Shown: positions 16,568 through 26,015, counted from the stretch's first letter. The stretch: DNA of 64,000 nt from an uncultured Bacteroidales bacterium (GCA_902799355.1 CADCAG010000026.1:1-64000), one strand, 5' to 3'. A program made the numbers and translations. The notes: generated from the sequence alone by a model not told the origin.

Positions 16568-16598
16568 CAAAGGTAGGACAAATAACGGTGCCAAGCAA
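16568..16598 (-). promoter_or_regulatory. Promoter of the lipoprotein gene
   Basis: On the minus strand TTG (16598-16596), 20 bases, then TACCTTTG (16575-16568), an exact consensus spacing. The start of transcription would be near 16561, giving a leader of about 38 bases before the ATG at 16523. Confidence 0.7.
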
Positions 16599-16599
16599 A

Positions 16600-16776
16600 G
16601 TAAAAATCCTATTTGTAGGTAGGGAAATACCTAAAAGAGGATAGGAAAACGGGTTTTTTACGCAAAAAAGCCATTTTTTTAGCCAAAAAGCATTGTCATT
16701 TCAAAAATAATCCGTATCTTTACCACATCAAAACAAGAAGATACGATTTCTTTTCCATTATTAATACTAACATTGA
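16600..16776. other. Intergenic region with a possible plus-strand promoter
   Basis: No gene is seen. TTG at 16693-16695 and TATCTTTA at 16715-16722 form a near-consensus plus-strand promoter. A transcript from there would run about 90 bases into the hairpin at 16783-16815 and could be a small RNA. Evidence is weak. Confidence 0.3.
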
Positions 16777-16815
16777 TAAAAAGAAGCGGCACGGTTGTGA
16801 AACCATTGCCGCTTC
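16777..16815 (-). terminator. Terminator of the AmpG-like gene
   Basis: GAAGCGGCA (16783-16791) pairs perfectly with TGCCGCTTC (16807-16815), and an inner GGTT/AACC extends the stem. On the minus strand it is followed by TTTTT. It lies 27 bases past the transporter stop codon. Confidence 0.8.
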
Positions 16816-16841
16816 ATTTTGTTAGTCACTGATTAAGCGGA

Positions 16842-18140
16842 TTACTCCTCACTCTCTACTTTCTTACCGAATTCCGGATCGACCTTGATGAATGCCGTCA
16901 CAGCAAACGTAATCAAGCAGAGGAACATGACGACGATAAAGAACATACGATAACCCAGCATATCCTTCATCCATCCAGACAACATGCCTGGCAGCATGAG
17001 TCCCAGATAAGAGATGGCGGTGCAGAAGGCATAGTGTGACGTCTGGAAACTGCCCTTCGCGAAGTAGAGCATATAGAGCGTCAGTGCCGTAAAGCCCAGT
17101 CCGTAGCCAAACTGTTCGATAAAGATGCACGTGCTGATGAGTACCAGATTGTCAGGCATAGCATAGCTCATATAGACATAGACAATATCGGGCAGCGTGA
17201 TAGCACACACCATAGGCCACAGCCAGCGCTTGAAACCATCACGCCCTGCCTGCAGTCCACCGAGGATGCCACCAAGCGTCAGTCCTATCACACCAATGGT
17301 ACCACTGGCAAGGCCAAACTCCTGAGGCGACAAGCCCAGACCACCCGATGAATGGGGACGCATCAAGAAGGTCACACTCATCTTTCCGAGCAGAGCCTCT
17401 GGGAAACGATAGAACAGCAGGAAGAGCATGGCAAAGAGCATCTCACGGGGAGGCAGCTTCTGAAAGAAGGTACGGAAAGCCGTCACAATACCTGTTGCCA
17501 CCTCACGGGCATTGGTGCCATGGCGTTGGTCAGCCTTTGAACGGGGCATGATATAGGCATGGTAGAGCCAGATGGCCAGGAAGAGTGCTGCCAGTCCGTA
17601 GAATACGAGACTCCACGTAAAGGCCTTCTGATCGCGGAACACCAGTTGCAGCATGCCAGCCACGGGAATGAGTACTCCATTGCCGAAGATGACTGCCAAG
17701 CGATAGAACGTGTTGCGGATGCCCACAAACCACACCTGCTGGTGGTCGTCGAGTTCGAGCATGTAGTAACCGTCTGCTGCGATGTCGTGGGTAGCACTGC
17801 TGAAAGCCATGAGGAAGAAGAAGCACATGGTGCCCTGAAACCAAAACGGCGTATTCAGCGTGAAGGCTACACCCGCCAATGACGATGCCAGCAACATCTG
17901 CATGGTAAGCACCCACCAGCGCTTGGTCTTATAGAGGTCGACAAACGGGCTCCACAGTGGTTTCACCACCCATGGCAGTCCAAGCCAACCAGTATACAGA
18001 GCGATGTCTGTATCGCTCATGCCCAGTTGCATATACATCACCACTGCCACCGTCATAACGACGACGTTAGGCAGTCCTTCTCCAATATACAAGGTGGGAA
18101 TCCACCACCATGGATTTCTCTTTTGTATCTGTTCCATCAT
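16842..18140 (-). CDS. AmpG-like major facilitator superfamily permease
   Basis: About 12 membrane helices are predicted over 432 residues. The N-terminal WIPTLYIGEGLPNVVV, WLGLPWVVKPLWSPFVD and AFSSATHDIAADGYYM segments match the AmpG family of muropeptide importers. The ATG at 18140 overlaps the TGA of the upstream gene by one base, so it is translationally coupled to the glycosyltransferase-HIT-SpoIID fusion. That pairing supports a role in uptake of cell-wall fragments, although substrate identity is inference; other AmpG-like proteins move different cargo. Confidence 0.8.
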   Translation of the reverse strand: MMEQIQKRNPWWWIPTLYIGEGLPNVVVMTVAVVMYMQLGMSDTDIALYTGWLGLPWVVKPLWSPFVDLYKTKRWWVLTMQMLLASSLAGVAFTLNTPFWFQGTMCFFFLMAFSSATHDIAADGYYMLELDDHQQVWFVGIRNTFYRLAVIFGNGVLIPVAGMLQLVFRDQKAFTWSLVFYGLAALFLAIWLYHAYIMPRSKADQRHGTNAREVATGIVTAFRTFFQKLPPREMLFAMLFLLFYRFPEALLGKMSVTFLMRPHSSGGLGLSPQEFGLASGTIGVIGLTLGGILGGLQAGRDGFKRWLWPMVCAITLPDIVYVYMSYAMPDNLVLISTCIFIEQFGYGLGFTALTLYMLYFAKGSFQTSHYAFCTAISYLGLMLPGMLSGWMKDMLGYRMFFIVVMFLCLITFAVTAFIKVDPEFGKKVESEE

Positions 18141-21100
18141 CAATAGATTTTCTTGATTTCTGCGTTACGATAGTAGTGTAACAGGATTTCATCGTAGCGG
18201 TAGCCCTGCTGTCCCATGACCGCGGCACCAATCTGGCAGAGACCGACGCCATGACCCCAGCCCATACCATGCAGGCGGAAGCCCTTCTCCGTCTTCTCTA
18301 CGTCGAAGGCAGAGCTATAGAGGTGGCTCTCGCTGAGCGCACGACGTATCTCCAGTTCCTTACCAATGGTGAAGGTCTTCTTGGTGCCCACAATCTTCAG
18401 CTTCCAGATGCGACCGCTCTTGCCACGCTCCAAGGGGATGAGGTCGGTAATGGTGCCGAAGTCGTCCTTGAGCTTTTCGTTGACGAGCTGAGAAAGCTCG
18501 TCCGCTGTGTATTCTACTGTCCAGCGATAGAAGTCGTTGGTCTCCTGGTCGTAGTCGTTGAGCACCTGTGAGAGTACAGCCTTGTCGTCAGTATTGCAGA
18601 ACGGGTCTTCCACACTGATGAGATACGGCTTGGGGGTATCCTCCCAACAGTACTGGAACTCCTCAGTGACACCACCACAGCACTTCGAGAAGCGGGCGTC
18701 GCAGATGTCATCGCCATAGCACAGTATCTGTCCACGCGTAGCACGCAGTGCCTGCTCCACATTCTTGCTGGTCTGCTTGGTAATGCCCTGATAGCGCTGG
18801 CAATGGTCGTCAGCACAGACATCGAAGATGGTATGGTCTTCACGGTCGTACCAGCGAATGAGTTCGTCGTCTTTCTTGATGAACGAGAAGAAGCCATTCT
18901 TCTGCTCCTTGTTTTCCTCGCGGCGTCGCATCTGTGCCAACAGCCACGAACGGCTTATCACCGCATGTGCCTTCAGCAGTTCCAGACCTGCCGTCGCCTT
19001 CATCTCACTGGAGATGACCGAGGCGAGGTAGCTCTCGACAGGCAATTCGTTGATAGCCGTAATCTTATCGGCCTCTACCACCAGGCGCAGCGTGCCTAGG
19101 AACACCTGTGTCTCCTTGCGCTCCCAATGGAAGTTGACACCGATAGTCACGTCATACAGAGAGAACGACGACTGCGACGACTGGGGCGTAAAGGTCAGTG
19201 AGCGATACTGGTTGCCATTCCACAGGATGCCACCCTCAGAGAACTCTACCGTCTGGTCGCCCTGGATGACCTCACCCTTAGCGACATAGGCACCATTCAG
19301 CGAGAAGTGAATCTTCTGAGCACTGACGATACCCACCGTGACATTGGGCTGACTCTTCATGGTGAGCGGTGACTGATGGGGAGTGAGTGGCGAAGACTGC
19401 ATCTTTTTGACAACATCCTGCACCTGCTCAGGGGTAATGGTCAGTTCACGATAGATATCGAGGATAAGCTCTGGCGTCAGGCGACGGAAATCCTGTTCAC
19501 GAGGGGTTATGATAAGTCCACCCATATCCACTGCTCCTGGACTGATGATATACTGTGCGTCGCCTTCGGCGGTATAGCAGGCAGGACGGTGCTTGCAACG
19601 AGGCAACACCACACTGACCAGGCCACTGCCCGTATTCCATGCGATGACATTCATCATGGGCTCGGTATTGTCGTCAGACGGTGGCAGACACTTGTATAAC
19701 TGCTTGAAGAGCTGCTCGCCCATCTCTGTATCGTGACTCTTAATCACAAAGGCAGTAGCAGGATAGTCGGCCAACAGCCAGATGCCATTGTCCTCGTCGT
19801 GCTTGATGACCTCCGTCAAGTTACGGCTGAGACGCTGCCAGGAGCGTTGCAAGGGCAATATGCCACTGCTCACTGCCTGCAGATGAGCATGATCGGGAGC
19901 AGAGGCACCACAGTGGGGGCCATTATATAATAAGGTAAGGTCGCTGTTACGCTGAGCTAGCTGCAACAGTTCACCATACATCGGCAGAATGCGCTGTGAA
20001 CGGTGACGCAAGGTAGGAATAGTGAAGTGTACGGGCAGAATGGGGAAGGGATTGACCAGCAACTCGTACAGTCCATCGACCGTACGATGCATCTGTTCCT
20101 TCGGACGGTTCTTGGCGCACAGGAAGCAGGGGCGCTCGGCAATGGACTTTGCATCAATCTTTGCACCAGTCGACATGATGCGAGCTGGATTCCACTGCGC
20201 CATCATCGTCAGCGTATCACCCATCAGTTCACGGGTCTCCACATGTTCCAAGTCACGATAGCGCTGGCGCACGTCCTCCCAAATCTGTAGCTGACGGTTG
20301 AAGAAACGCATCAGTGCCGACTCGCTCAACACATCGCCAGCACCTTGATTCATCTGCTGACGGGCGTGTAGCTCCATAGTGCGCAGCCTATCTTTATAGA
20401 GGTTGTTGGCATTGACTTTCTCTACCGACAAGGCGGCATCCGAGTTGCCACCCCAGCGACGGCAGAGATAGAGCTCTGAGAAGATGCGGCCGATGCGATA
20501 GCGACGCGAGAACATCAAGCCCAGGGCATAGTCCTCACCATACGAGGTATTGGGGAACTGCACCTGGCGCAGCAAGGGGGTAAAGAAAGCACGTGGCGCT
20601 CCCAAACCATTGATACGCAGCGCATTATTCGGACCGTTCTCGTCTGTCCACTCCTTGTGGTCGATGAGTCCAGGAGGCAGCGTGTTCAGGTCAAAGTCAC
20701 ACATACGATAGGAACCTATCACCATGGCAGCCTTCTGCTCATAGAAAGCATTGACGACCGTCTGCAGGGTCTTGGGCGACGAATAGAGGTCGTCACTATC
20801 CAGCTGTACGGCAAAGCGTCCGCAGAAAGGACTGTTGATGGCCTGATTCCAGCAGCCGCCAATACCCAGGTCGGTACGCTCAGGAACAATGACGTGCAGC
20901 TTACTGTCATATTGCGATAACAAGGCGGACAGAATCTCGGAGGTACCGTCTGTAGAGTGGTTATCGACGACGATGACATTATATTTAAAGGAGGCTTTCT
21001 GCGAGAGGGCACTTTCTACGGCATCCTTGATGGTCTTCTCTCTGTTGAAGACGGGAATAACCACAGAGGCCTCGATATCGAACACCTGTTCAGCAAAATC

Positions 21101-21820
21101 CACCTCGTTATACAGACTGGTGTCTACCAAGGCGTTCACAGCCTTCAGATGAGCGGTACAAGCCTGTTCCATCTCTATCTGTACCTCACGATTGCGTGGG
21201 TTGACATAGTCAAACTGCTTCTCACCAGAGGCACGGAGGTCGCGCTCTTCCTCTGTATAGAGATACTCGTTCAGGTGCAACAGACGACCCTCACGACTCA
21301 AGAAGAGGCGCAGGTCATACAGGGCGGCATACTGATAGTCGTGGTCGTGCTCACCAGCAACATACTGATGGAGCAGAGACGTGCGCACCAGCCACACGCT
21401 ACCAAAGTCAAAGTCGTCGCGCAACGCACCCTCCTGATAGTCGATAACAGGATGAGCCTTGCGGACGCCCTGTTCTACCGTATAACGGTCGCTATAAACC
21501 ATAGCAGCCTCGGTATCGCCAGCCACCAGCATCATACGCTCCAGTGCCGACTCGCCCAGTTGCAGGGCAAAAGGTTTCAGACAGAGCAAGGCATAGGTCG
21601 CCACGGCGTGCTCAGCCACCAGGTTCACAAAGTGGGAGCTTGCCAGGGAGTCTGTCACCAGCAATGTGCAGTCCTTGGGAGCCGTGATCTGTGCTGCCAG
21701 CTCTTCATTGACCAATAGGAAGATATGTCTGACAATTCTGCTACGGCGCAGCTGTTCTACGACAGGCATGACGTCGTCCAGTGCTTGACAGGCTATGAAG
21801 CAATCTGTTTTCTGTTTCAT
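18140..21820 (-). CDS. Triple fusion: family 2 glycosyltransferase, HIT-like DUF4922, SpoIID/LytB
   Basis: The protein has 1226 residues and no signal peptide. An N-terminal region (1-245) precedes a GT2 domain (about 250-480; ASVVIPVFNREKT, DNHSTDGT and DSDD near 341). A DUF4922 / GalT-HIT-like domain (about 550-805) carries PCFLC and the active-site type HAHLQ at 644-648. A SpoIID domain (about 825-1226) shows LPVESYLASVISSEM, LKAHAVISRSWL and GWGHGVGLCQIGA. SpoIID proteins act on peptidoglycan glycan strands, HIT-like enzymes transfer nucleotides or phosphates, and GT2 enzymes build glycans. The coupled AmpG-like transporter suggests wall-sugar metabolism. A start at 21862 would precede the promoter at 21852-21859, so 21820 is preferred. 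Confidence 0.8.
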   Translation of the reverse strand: MKQKTDCFIACQALDDVMPVVEQLRRSRIVRHIFLLVNEELAAQITAPKDCTLLVTDSLASSHFVNLVAEHAVATYALLCLKPFALQLGESALERMMLVAGDTEAAMVYSDRYTVEQGVRKAHPVIDYQEGALRDDFDFGSVWLVRTSLLHQYVAGEHDHDYQYAALYDLRLFLSREGRLLHLNEYLYTEEERDLRASGEKQFDYVNPRNREVQIEMEQACTAHLKAVNALVDTSLYNEVDFAEQVFDIEASVVIPVFNREKTIKDAVESALSQKASFKYNVIVVDNHSTDGTSEILSALLSQYDSKLHVIVPERTDLGIGGCWNQAINSPFCGRFAVQLDSDDLYSSPKTLQTVVNAFYEQKAAMVIGSYRMCDFDLNTLPPGLIDHKEWTDENGPNNALRINGLGAPRAFFTPLLRQVQFPNTSYGEDYALGLMFSRRYRIGRIFSELYLCRRWGGNSDAALSVEKVNANNLYKDRLRTMELHARQQMNQGAGDVLSESALMRFFNRQLQIWEDVRQRYRDLEHVETRELMGDTLTMMAQWNPARIMSTGAKIDAKSIAERPCFLCAKNRPKEQMHRTVDGLYELLVNPFPILPVHFTIPTLRHRSQRILPMYGELLQLAQRNSDLTLLYNGPHCGASAPDHAHLQAVSSGILPLQRSWQRLSRNLTEVIKHDEDNGIWLLADYPATAFVIKSHDTEMGEQLFKQLYKCLPPSDDNTEPMMNVIAWNTGSGLVSVVLPRCKHRPACYTAEGDAQYIISPGAVDMGGLIITPREQDFRRLTPELILDIYRELTITPEQVQDVVKKMQSSPLTPHQSPLTMKSQPNVTVGIVSAQKIHFSLNGAYVAKGEVIQGDQTVEFSEGGILWNGNQYRSLTFTPQSSQSSFSLYDVTIGVNFHWERKETQVFLGTLRLVVEADKITAINELPVESYLASVISSEMKATAGLELLKAHAVISRSWLLAQMRRREENKEQKNGFFSFIKKDDELIRWYDREDHTIFDVCADDHCQRYQGITKQTSKNVEQALRATRGQILCYGDDICDARFSKCCGGVTEEFQYCWEDTPKPYLISVEDPFCNTDDKAVLSQVLNDYDQETNDFYRWTVEYTADELSQLVNEKLKDDFGTITDLIPLERGKSGRIWKLKIVGTKKTFTIGKELEIRRALSESHLYSSAFDVEKTEKGFRLHGMGWGHGVGLCQIGAAVMGQQGYRYDEILLHYYRNAEIKKIY

Positions 21821-21851
21821 GGATTTTGATTGTTTTACGTTTTTCGATGTG

Positions 21852-21859
21852 CAAAGATA
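21852..21859 (-). promoter_or_regulatory. Promoter -7 element of the fusion gene
   Basis: TATCTTTG on the minus strand (21859-21852) would start transcription near 21845, 25 bases before the ATG at 21820. No clear TTG is found at the -33 position. Confidence 0.5.
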
Positions 21860-21933
21860 CATATTTTAATTAAGAATTAAGAATTAAGCGTTAAGAAATT
21901 ATTATTTTCATGCAATAAATCGCAAAATATTCG

Positions 21934-21941
21934 TACCTTTG
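21934..21941 (+). promoter_or_regulatory. Promoter -7 element of rlmN
   Basis: TACCTTTG at 21934-21941 lies only five bases before the rlmN ATG at 21947. By the usual spacing transcription would begin at or next to the A of the start codon, giving a leaderless message. Confidence 0.55.
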
Positions 21942-21946
21942 CACCC

Positions 21947-22993
21947 ATGATACCACAAAAGAAACGACTTTTGGGGATGACACCGGCAGAGTTGAAAGCT
22001 CTTGTCGCTAGTCTTGGCATGCCTGCTTTCACCGCAAAGCAGGTAGCTCAGTGGCTGTATGTGAAGCATGTGAAGAGCATCGACGAGATGACCAATCTGT
22101 CGAAGCAGAACAGGGAGCTGCTGTCTGAACACTTCGAGGTAGGCGCCATGGCACCTATCGACTGCCAGCGCTCTAAGGACGGTACCATCAAATACCTCTT
22201 CCCAGTATTCACAGCCAACAGCCATCTCTTCGTCGAGACCGTCTTCATCCCTGACCACGACCGTGCCACGCTATGCGTCTCCTGTCAGGTAGGCTGTAAG
22301 ATGAACTGTCTGTTCTGTCAGACGGGCAAGCAGGGATGGCACGGCAACCTCACCGCAGCAGACATCCTCAACCAGATATATGCACTGCCAGAGGTAGACC
22401 AGCTGACGAACATCGTCTTCATGGGACAAGGCGAACCGATGGACAACCTCGATGCCGTACTGCGCGTCACCGAGATAATGACAGCCGACTGGGGGTGGCA
22501 GTGGAGCCCGAAGCGCATCACTGTCAGCAGTGTAGGTGTACGCAACAAGCTGCAGCGGTTCCTTGACGAGAGTCCCTGCCATATTGCCATCTCCATGCAC
22601 TCCCCACTCCACGAGCAACGCCTGCAGCTGATGCCTGCCGAGAAGGCGATGCCTCTGGAAGAGACGATAGCACTGCTCAAGCAGTACGACTTCACGCACC
22701 AGCGTCGCTGCTCGTTTGAATATATCTGTTTTGGCGGTCTCAACGACTCGCCACTCTATGGTCGTGAGATAGTCCGACTGTTGGAAGGCCTGGAGTGTCG
22801 CGTCAACCTCATCCGTTTCCACGAGATACCGAATGTTGACCTGCCAGCCTCTGACGAGAAGCGCATGGAAGCACTGCGTGACTACCTCACCGCTCACGGC
22901 ATCACCACGACCATCCGTGCCTCACGCGGCCAGGACATCTTTGCCGCCTGCGGCCTGCTGTCAACAGCCCGTCAGTCCCAACAACCCCATTAA
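21947..22993 (+). CDS. rlmN: 23S rRNA / tRNA adenine C2-methyltransferase
   Basis: This radical SAM enzyme methylates A2503 of 23S rRNA and A37 of certain tRNAs. It shows the opening LLGMTPAELKALVASLGMPAFTAKQVAQWLY, the cluster motif CKMNCLFC within CQVGCKMNCLFCQTG, GQGEPMDNL, the family's SPKRITVSSVG, and a late Cys in FAACGLL. Length (348) is normal. The start at 21947 is supported by the promoter five bases upstream. The DNA after the stop is a C-rich string of CCCATTAA-like words up to pdxA. Confidence 0.95.
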   Translation: MIPQKKRLLGMTPAELKALVASLGMPAFTAKQVAQWLYVKHVKSIDEMTNLSKQNRELLSEHFEVGAMAPIDCQRSKDGTIKYLFPVFTANSHLFVETVFIPDHDRATLCVSCQVGCKMNCLFCQTGKQGWHGNLTAADILNQIYALPEVDQLTNIVFMGQGEPMDNLDAVLRVTEIMTADWGWQWSPKRITVSSVGVRNKLQRFLDESPCHIAISMHSPLHEQRLQLMPAEKAMPLEETIALLKQYDFTHQRRCSFEYICFGGLNDSPLYGREIVRLLEGLECRVNLIRFHEIPNVDLPASDEKRMEALRDYLTAHGITTTIRASRGQDIFAACGLLSTARQSQQPH

Positions 22994-23024
22994 CCCCATT
23001 AGACCCATCAACTAAAACAACAAT

Positions 23025-24170
23025 ATGGAAGAAAAGAAAATTCGCGTGGCTATCACGCAAGGAGATACCAACGGTGTCGGTTACGAGGTGATACTGAAGG
23101 TCTTTGAAGACCCAGCCATCCTCGAACTTTGCACACCCATCATCTATGGCTCAGCCAAGATTGCGACATATCACAAGAAGGCTCTCAATCTGGAGACTAA
23201 CTTCACCACCATCAACAAGGCAGAAGACGCCCGTGACGGACGTGTCAACCTGCTGGTATGTCATGACGACGACACCAAGGTCGAGCTGGGACAGCCCTCA
23301 GCAGAGGCTGGTCAGGCAGCACTCTATGCACTGGATCGTGCCATGACGGACTATCGCAGCGGACTCTATGACGTGCTGGTGACGGCACCTATCAACAAGG
23401 CTACCATCCAGAGCCCAGGCTTCAAGTTCCCTGGACATACGGAGTATATCGAGACCAGCGTGGGCGATGGCAAGAAGGCACTGATGATTCTGATGAACGA
23501 TGTGCTGCGCGTGGCACTCGTCACCACCCATCTGCCCATCAAGGACATTGCCCAGGCCATCAGCAAGGAGGCCATCATCGAGAAGGCCACCATCTTCCAC
23601 CAGTCGCTGCGTCGCGACTTCCGCATCTCGTGTCCTCGTATCGCTGTGCTGTCACTCAACCCACATGCTGGCGACGATGGTCTGCTGGGTGCTGAAGAGA
23701 AAGAGATTATTTCGCCAGCCATCGAACAGTTGGCAGAGAACGGCATCCAGGCCTTTGGCCCTTATGCTGCTGACGGTTTCTTCGGTTCAGGCAGCTTCAA
23801 CTACTTCGACGGCGTGCTGGCCATGTATCACGACCAGGGACTGGCTCCTTTCAAGACCATCGCCCTGGACAACGGTGTCAACTACACTGCCGGACTGCCC
23901 ATCGTACGTACCTCGCCAGACCATGGCACTGCCTACGACATTGCAGGACAGGGCAAGGCCGATGAGAACTCGCTGCGACAGGCTATCTATACCGCTATCG
24001 ACATCTGGCGCAACCGTCAGAACTATGACGAACCACTGCAGAACCCACTACCCAAGCTGTTCCACGAGAAGCGTGAGGACGGCAACAGGGCACGTTTTGC
24101 ACAGCCTCGACCCAAGGACATGTTCAAAAAAGAGAAGCCCGCCAAGGCTGAAACGGAGGCAGAAAGTTAA
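23025..24170 (+). CDS. pdxA: 4-hydroxythreonine-4-phosphate dehydrogenase
   Basis: It oxidises 4-phosphohydroxy-L-threonine in pyridoxal phosphate synthesis. The N-terminal ITQGDTNGVGYEVILK, the LVTAPINKATI segment, FPGHTEYIE, the AMYHDQGLAPFK metal/substrate motif and the LPIVRTSPDHGTAYDIAGQG end are all family hallmarks. A charged extension of about 30 residues (KKEKPAKAETEAE) follows the normal end and may be disordered. It lies 31 bases after rlmN in the same direction. Confidence 0.95.
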   Translation: MEEKKIRVAITQGDTNGVGYEVILKVFEDPAILELCTPIIYGSAKIATYHKKALNLETNFTTINKAEDARDGRVNLLVCHDDDTKVELGQPSAEAGQAALYALDRAMTDYRSGLYDVLVTAPINKATIQSPGFKFPGHTEYIETSVGDGKKALMILMNDVLRVALVTTHLPIKDIAQAISKEAIIEKATIFHQSLRRDFRISCPRIAVLSLNPHAGDDGLLGAEEKEIISPAIEQLAENGIQAFGPYAADGFFGSGSFNYFDGVLAMYHDQGLAPFKTIALDNGVNYTAGLPIVRTSPDHGTAYDIAGQGKADENSLRQAIYTAIDIWRNRQNYDEPLQNPLPKLFHEKREDGNRARFAQPRPKDMFKKEKPAKAETEAES

Positions 24171-24209
24171 TTTTCTGCCAAAGTATGCCATAATGTCAGA
24201 TTTTCTTTG

Positions 24210-24217
24210 TAACTTTG
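24210..24217 (+). promoter_or_regulatory. Promoter -7 element before the sigma-54 activator
   Basis: TAACTTTG at 24210-24217, 20 bases before the start codon, fits the phylum's -7 box. No good -33 element is visible. Confidence 0.45.
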
Positions 24218-24237
24218 CAGCCCGCTAAGCTAAGATA

Positions 24238-25461
24238 ATGAAAACAACTGAGTTACAGAACATCAAACAGCGCTATAACATCGTAGGCAACTGCGAAGCA
24301 TTGAACCGCGCGCTCGACGTCGCACTACAGGTGGCGCCGACTGATCTCAGTGTGCTCATCGTTGGCGAGAGCGGCGTAGGTAAGGAGATTATTCCGCGTG
24401 TCATCCACGACAACTCACCGCGTCGTCGCGAGAAGTATTTCGCCATCAACTGCGGCTCCATTCCTGAGGGCACCATCGACTCTGAACTCTTCGGACATGT
24501 GAAGGGCTCCTTTACGGGTGCCATCAACGACTCGCCAGGTTACTTCGGCGTAGCCAACAAAGGCACGCTCTTCCTCGACGAGGTGGGCGAACTGCCTATG
24601 GCCACTCAGGCACGCCTGCTGCGTGTCTTGGAGAATGGTGAATACATTCCCGTAGGTGGTACAGAGATTCGCAAGACCGACGTGCGCATCGTCGCTGCCA
24701 CCAATGTCAACATCCGACAGGCCATCAGCGAGGGACGCTTCCGCGAAGACCTCTACTACCGTCTGAATCAGGTACCCGTACAGATGCCTCCCCTGCGTGA
24801 GCGTGGCGAGGACATCGTCCTGCTGTTCCGTCTCTTTGCCATGCAGATGGCCGAGAAATACCGCATGGACAAGGTGGTGCTCACTGACGATGCCAAGCAG
24901 TTGCTGATGCGCTACAAGTGGCCAGGCAATGTGCGCCAGTTGAAGAATATCACTGAACAGATCAGCATTCTCAGCACAGAGCGTCAGATTACGCCAGAGA
25001 TTCTGACCCGCTTCATTCCGCAGGATCAGGAGAGCACGCAGTTGGCCACTATCCACTCAGAAGGTGAACACTCGTTTGAGAACGAGCGCGAGATACTCTA
25101 TAAGATTCTCTTCGAGCTGCGCAGCAATGTCAATGACATGCGCCGTGAGATGAGCACGCTGAAGAAGCAGATGGAAGATGTGCAAGTCAGCAAGCCTGCT
25201 CAGCAGCCACAGTTCCCCAGCACTCAACTGGCTCCCATCGCACCCATTCAACCCATCAACACGCCATCTCTCGAAGATGCGGTTGCCGAGGAGTACGTAG
25301 AGCCCGAGATGGAAAGCCTGAACCTCAGCGACCTGGGGCGTCAGATGTTGGAGAAAGCACTGGAGCGCAATGGCGGCAATCGCAAGAAGGCAGCCATGGA
25401 GCTGGGCATCAGCGACCGCACCCTTTATCGTAGACTAAAACAATATGGACTGGACAAGTAA
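24238..25461 (+). CDS. Sigma-54-type AAA+ transcriptional activator without receiver domain
   Basis: A short N-terminus leads directly into the AAA+ domain with Walker A GESGVGKE (43-50), the sigma-54 contact loop GSFTGA (90-95; usually GAFTGA), Walker B TLFLDEVGEL and the R-finger region FREDLYYRLN. A linker of about 70 residues with Pro-Ile repeats follows, then a Fis-type helix-turn-helix (RKKAAMELGISDRTLYRRL). The absence of a sensor domain suggests control by abundance or a partner. This gene, an LptE-like lipoprotein, a conserved hypothetical and secG form a gene order I associate with Bacteroidetes. Confidence 0.88.
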   Translation: MKTTELQNIKQRYNIVGNCEALNRALDVALQVAPTDLSVLIVGESGVGKEIIPRVIHDNSPRRREKYFAINCGSIPEGTIDSELFGHVKGSFTGAINDSPGYFGVANKGTLFLDEVGELPMATQARLLRVLENGEYIPVGGTEIRKTDVRIVAATNVNIRQAISEGRFREDLYYRLNQVPVQMPPLRERGEDIVLLFRLFAMQMAEKYRMDKVVLTDDAKQLLMRYKWPGNVRQLKNITEQISILSTERQITPEILTRFIPQDQESTQLATIHSEGEHSFENEREILYKILFELRSNVNDMRREMSTLKKQMEDVQVSKPAQQPQFPSTQLAPIAPIQPINTPSLEDAVAEEYVEPEMESLNLSDLGRQMLEKALERNGGNRKKAAMELGISDRTLYRRLKQYGLDK

Positions 25462-25969
25462 GACGACATATAAGCTATTAGCCTTCTGCTGCTGGCTGTT
25501 GGCAGTCAGCGCCTGTTCCGTGAGCTATAAGTTCAACGGAGCCAGCATTGACTACAGCAAGACCAAGACCATTCAGATTGCCGACTTCCCCCTCCGTTCC
25601 AGCTATGTATGGGGCCCCATGGAACCCATGTTCAACAACCAGCTGAGAGACCAGTTCTCCTCACATACCCGTCTGATACAGGTCAAGCGTAATGGCGACC
25701 TGAAGATTGAGGGCGAGATCACGCAATACCAGCAACGCAACAAGTCGGTCAGTGCTGAGGGCTATTCAGCACAGACAGAACTGTCCATGACCGTCAACGT
25801 GCGTTTCACCAATAATACCAACCACTCGCAAGACTTTGAGCGCAGCTTCACTGCCTCACAGAGCTACGAGACTACCCACACGCTCAACGAGGTACAGGAA
25901 GAGCTGGTCACCCAGATGTGTAAGGACATCTGCGACCAGATATTCAATGCCACCGTGGCGAATTGGTAG
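25445..25969 (+). CDS. LptE-like lipoprotein
   Basis: A signal sequence with lipobox ending VSACS (Cys near residue 24) is followed by a 150-residue domain (IDYSKTKTIQIADFPLR, LKIEGEITQYQQ) typical of the Bacteroidetes LptE family. LptE plugs the LptD barrel that inserts lipopolysaccharide in the outer membrane. The start overlaps the activator gene by 17 bases, indicating coupled translation. The match is by fold pattern, so moderate certainty. Confidence 0.75.
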   Translation: MDWTSKTTYKLLAFCCWLLAVSACSVSYKFNGASIDYSKTKTIQIADFPLRSSYVWGPMEPMFNNQLRDQFSSHTRLIQVKRNGDLKIEGEITQYQQRNKSVSAEGYSAQTELSMTVNVRFTNNTNHSQDFERSFTASQSYETTHTLNEVQEELVTQMCKDICDQIFNATVANW

Positions 25970-25975
25970 TTAAGG

Positions 25976-26013
25976 AGTTAAAGGAGTTAAAGAAGTTAAA
26001 GAAGTTAAAGAAG
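25976..26013. repeat. Short tandem 9-bp repeat in a ribosome binding region
   Basis: Four or five copies of GTTAAAGRAG-like 9-mers (GGAGTTAAA, then AAGTTAAAG units) run up to the start codon at 26016. They place GGAG- or GAAG-type Shine-Dalgarno words at several distances. Copy-number change would alter spacing of the ribosome binding site. Confidence 0.7.
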
Positions 26014-26015
26014 AT

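Noticed and set aside
20957..21718. 253-codon plus-strand frame
   Set aside because: It is antisense to the glycosyltransferase part of the fusion gene, which has clear motifs.
22980..23012. C-rich CCCATTAA tandem words between rlmN and pdxA, considered as a CRISPR-like or regulatory repeat
   Set aside because: There are only a few imperfect short units without spacers; similar words occur inside coding sequence at 25230-25262.
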